Source: Pelagibacteraceae bacterium AG-349-L23 (GTDB lineage: Bacteria > Pseudomonadota > Alphaproteobacteria > Pelagibacterales > Pelagibacteraceae). From it: a stretch of 64,000 nucleotides of DNA. The notes below the pieces were generated by a model. That model saw nothing but the letters and a program-made list of their open reading frames with translations. It made no database searches and was not told where the DNA came from. This document shows, in pieces, positions 62,715-64,000 of this stretch. The stretch's first letter is position 1. Each line of letters starts with the position of its first letter. The stretch covers positions 23,148-87,147 of the forward strand of contig QCDD01000002.1 in NCBI GenBank assembly GCA_003281045.1, given 5' to 3'. The position numbers were made by a program, and so were the translations under genes.

Positions 62715-64000
62715 TAATAAAACTTTAATATATTATTCGTATCTAATCTATTATTATTTGAATATAGCACTTTACCATTAATAACATTCTTGCTTTTATA
62801 TGCTTCTAAAATTGTATCTTTAGACGAAAATTTTGCTTTTTGACCTGTCGTCGGGTCAATTACCATCATTGTAATTCCATCAGCAACTTTAAATGGTCGA
62901 GCGTCAGATTTTTTGATAGCTGATTCGATAAATTCTTTAAAAATTGGTAATGCTGTTTTTGAACCAGTTTCAAATTTACCTAATGGTTGTGGGTTATCCA
63001 TTCCAACATATACTCCAATAACATAATTTGAAGTAAAACCAATAAACCATGCGTCAGTGTTTTTATTAGTTGTTCCTGTTTTGCCTGCAAGATTCAAATT
63101 TAAATCTCTTAATTTTTTCCCTGTACCTCTTTTTACAACACCTTCTAATAATGAGGTAATTTGATACGCTGTTTGTGAAGAAAATACTTGTTTAAAATTA
63201 TTACCTACATCAGGAAAGTCTTTACTCGTATATGAAAGTTTATCACAATTTAGGCATAATCTATTTTCATTATTTAAAATTGTGTTTCCCTGACTATCTT
63301 GAACACGATCAATCAAAATTGGTAAAACTAATTTTCCTCCATTTACAAAAGCTGAATACGCAGAAGTAAGTTTTAACAAAGTTGTTTCAGCAGAACCCAA
63401 CGAAATAGATAAAAGCTCTTCAGGATTTTCATAAATGCCAAGATTTTTTGAAAATTTGGCAACTTTATCTACACCCAGGTTTTGTGCAATTCTTACTGTC
63501 ATTAAATTTCGTGACTTTTCCAAACCAATTCTTAAAGTTGATGGCCCGTAAAATTTTTTTCCATAATTTTCTGGCTTCCACATTTTTAGATCAGATCCTT
63601 GATCCAATACTAAAGGCGCGTCTAAAACTAATGATGAAGGTGTATAATTATTTTCAAGAGCTAAAGCATAAACGAATGGCTTGAATGCTGAACCGGGTTG
63701 CCGTAAAGCTTGTGAAGCTCTATTAAATTCACTATTTCTAAAACTAAATCCACCATTAAGAGCAACAACTCTTCCTGTGAAAGGGTCCATAACAACAATA
63801 CCACCATTAATTTTTGGCAACTGTTTAAGGCTAAACTTATTATTTCTTATATTTTTAACATAGACTACATCTCCGACTTTAAAAAGATCATCTAATTCTT
63901 TTTTAGTCCAAGAGATATTATTATAATCAATAATTCCTTTTATTTTATCTTTTGTCTCTATTTGTAAAGAAAATTTAGAAATTTTTTTTATTATTGCAAT
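62714..64000 (-). CDS. Class A penicillin-binding protein (PBP1A-type), C-terminal part
   Basis: Open to the right edge of the window; the first visible residues (IAIIKKISKFSLQIETKDKI) and the VGDVVYVKN segment are an OB-like linker domain. The transpeptidase has SxxK in GSAFKPFVYA, SxN in KSRNLMTVRIA and KTGTT. The transglycosylase domain lies outside the window. Cross-links peptidoglycan in the periplasm. Its stop overlaps the prfB start (TAATG). Confidence 0.93.
   Translation of the reverse strand: MAIIKKISKFSLQIETKDKIKGIIDYNNISWTKKELDDLFKVGDVVYVKNIRNNKFSLKQLPKINGGIVVMDPFTGRVVALNGGFSFRNSEFNRASQALRQPGSAFKPFVYALALENNYTPSSLVLDAPLVLDQGSDLKMWKPENYGKKFYGPSTLRIGLEKSRNLMTVRIAQNLGVDKVAKFSKNLGIYENPEELLSISLGSAETTLLKLTSAYSAFVNGGKLVLPILIDRVQDSQGNTILNNENRLCLNCDKLSYTSKDFPDVGNNFKQVFSSQTAYQITSLLEGVVKRGTGKKLRDLNLNLAGKTGTTNKNTDAWFIGFTSNYVIGVYVGMDNPQPLGKFETGSKTALPIFKEFIESAIKKSDARPFKVADGITMMVIDPTTGQKAKFSSKDTILEAYKSKNVINGKVLYSNNNRLDTNNILKFY

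Noticed and set aside
1-64000. tRNA genes, CRISPR arrays, IS elements, prophage
   Set aside because: No cloverleaf-type GGTTC-A-TCC segments, no regular spaced repeats and no transposase or phage proteins were seen on either strand.

Overview
The window looks like a stretch of a streamlined, very AT-rich alphaproteobacterial chromosome, most likely SAR11 (Candidatus Pelagibacter or a close relative). The evidence is the low GC content, tiny or negative intergenic spacers, lysine/asparagine/isoleucine-rich proteins, and hallmark SAR11 gene sets: aprBAM, a TPP-riboswitch-controlled SSS transporter of the ThiV type, amtB/glnA, and an iscR-suf operon. I found no tRNA, rRNA, CRISPR array, insertion sequence or prophage. 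No stretch above 300 bases is gene-free once small ORFs are counted.

Layout. 1-3,980 (minus): sulfite oxidation operon aprM-aprB-aprA followed by an unknown 116-aa protein, a 44-aa membrane peptide and the start of a TauE/SafE exporter. 4,000-9,850 (minus): metC-like gene, MFS transporter, p-aminobenzoate genes pabB-pabA-pabC and an HNH-HIT fusion. 9,884-15,260: a 27-aa Lys/Arg peptide, mnmA, DUF3553-cysQ, a small membrane protein, recX, ABA4-like, an isomerase, rhodanese and a GT9 glycosyltransferase. 15,280-17,115: a bidirectional terminator, a GC-rich hairpin, amtB and HU. 17,267-22,140: rseP, a TPR protein, a 54-aa membrane protein, a ScfR-type regulator with an array of 9-bp operator repeats, a 53-aa leader ORF and aceA. 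22,186-24,774: small surface-polysaccharide cassette. 24,777-31,225: 2-hydroxyacid dehydrogenase, ABC-2 exporter, TPP riboswitch-thiV, azoreductase, ccdA and an FAH hydrolase. 31,287-44,330: inositol-type cluster (ROK kinase, two Gfo/Idh/MocA oxidoreductases, iolD, aldehyde dehydrogenase, HpaI aldolase, second hydroxyacid dehydrogenase, pilin-like protein, iolE, CUT2 ABC transporter, GYD protein). 44,373-48,276: thioesterase, DUF779-aldehyde dehydrogenase, EamA transporter and a YbaK editing protein. 48,417-56,229: glnA, a 56-aa leaderless gene and the iscR-sufBCDSUTA operon. 56,364-64,000: hydrolase, anmK, tyrS, AsmA-like protein, prfB with a programmed frameshift and the 3' part of a class A PBP.

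How the parts work together. The apr genes oxidise sulfite released from organosulfur compounds. amtB and glnA, 31 kb apart, carry nearly the same 17-bp palindrome at the same distance from their start codons, which suggests one nitrogen regulator. The central cluster appears to import and oxidise a cyclitol, but it lacks iolB, iolC and iolJ within the window and carries a sugar-kinase-family protein and an HpaI aldolase instead. aceA (glyoxylate shunt) sits next to its probable regulator. The suf operon has a near-consensus IscR box over its promoter.

The strongest leads for something undescribed are the amtB/glnA palindrome, the GC-rich hairpin after amtB, the ScfR repeat array with its leader ORF, the 27-aa basic peptide, and the noncanonical cyclitol cluster.
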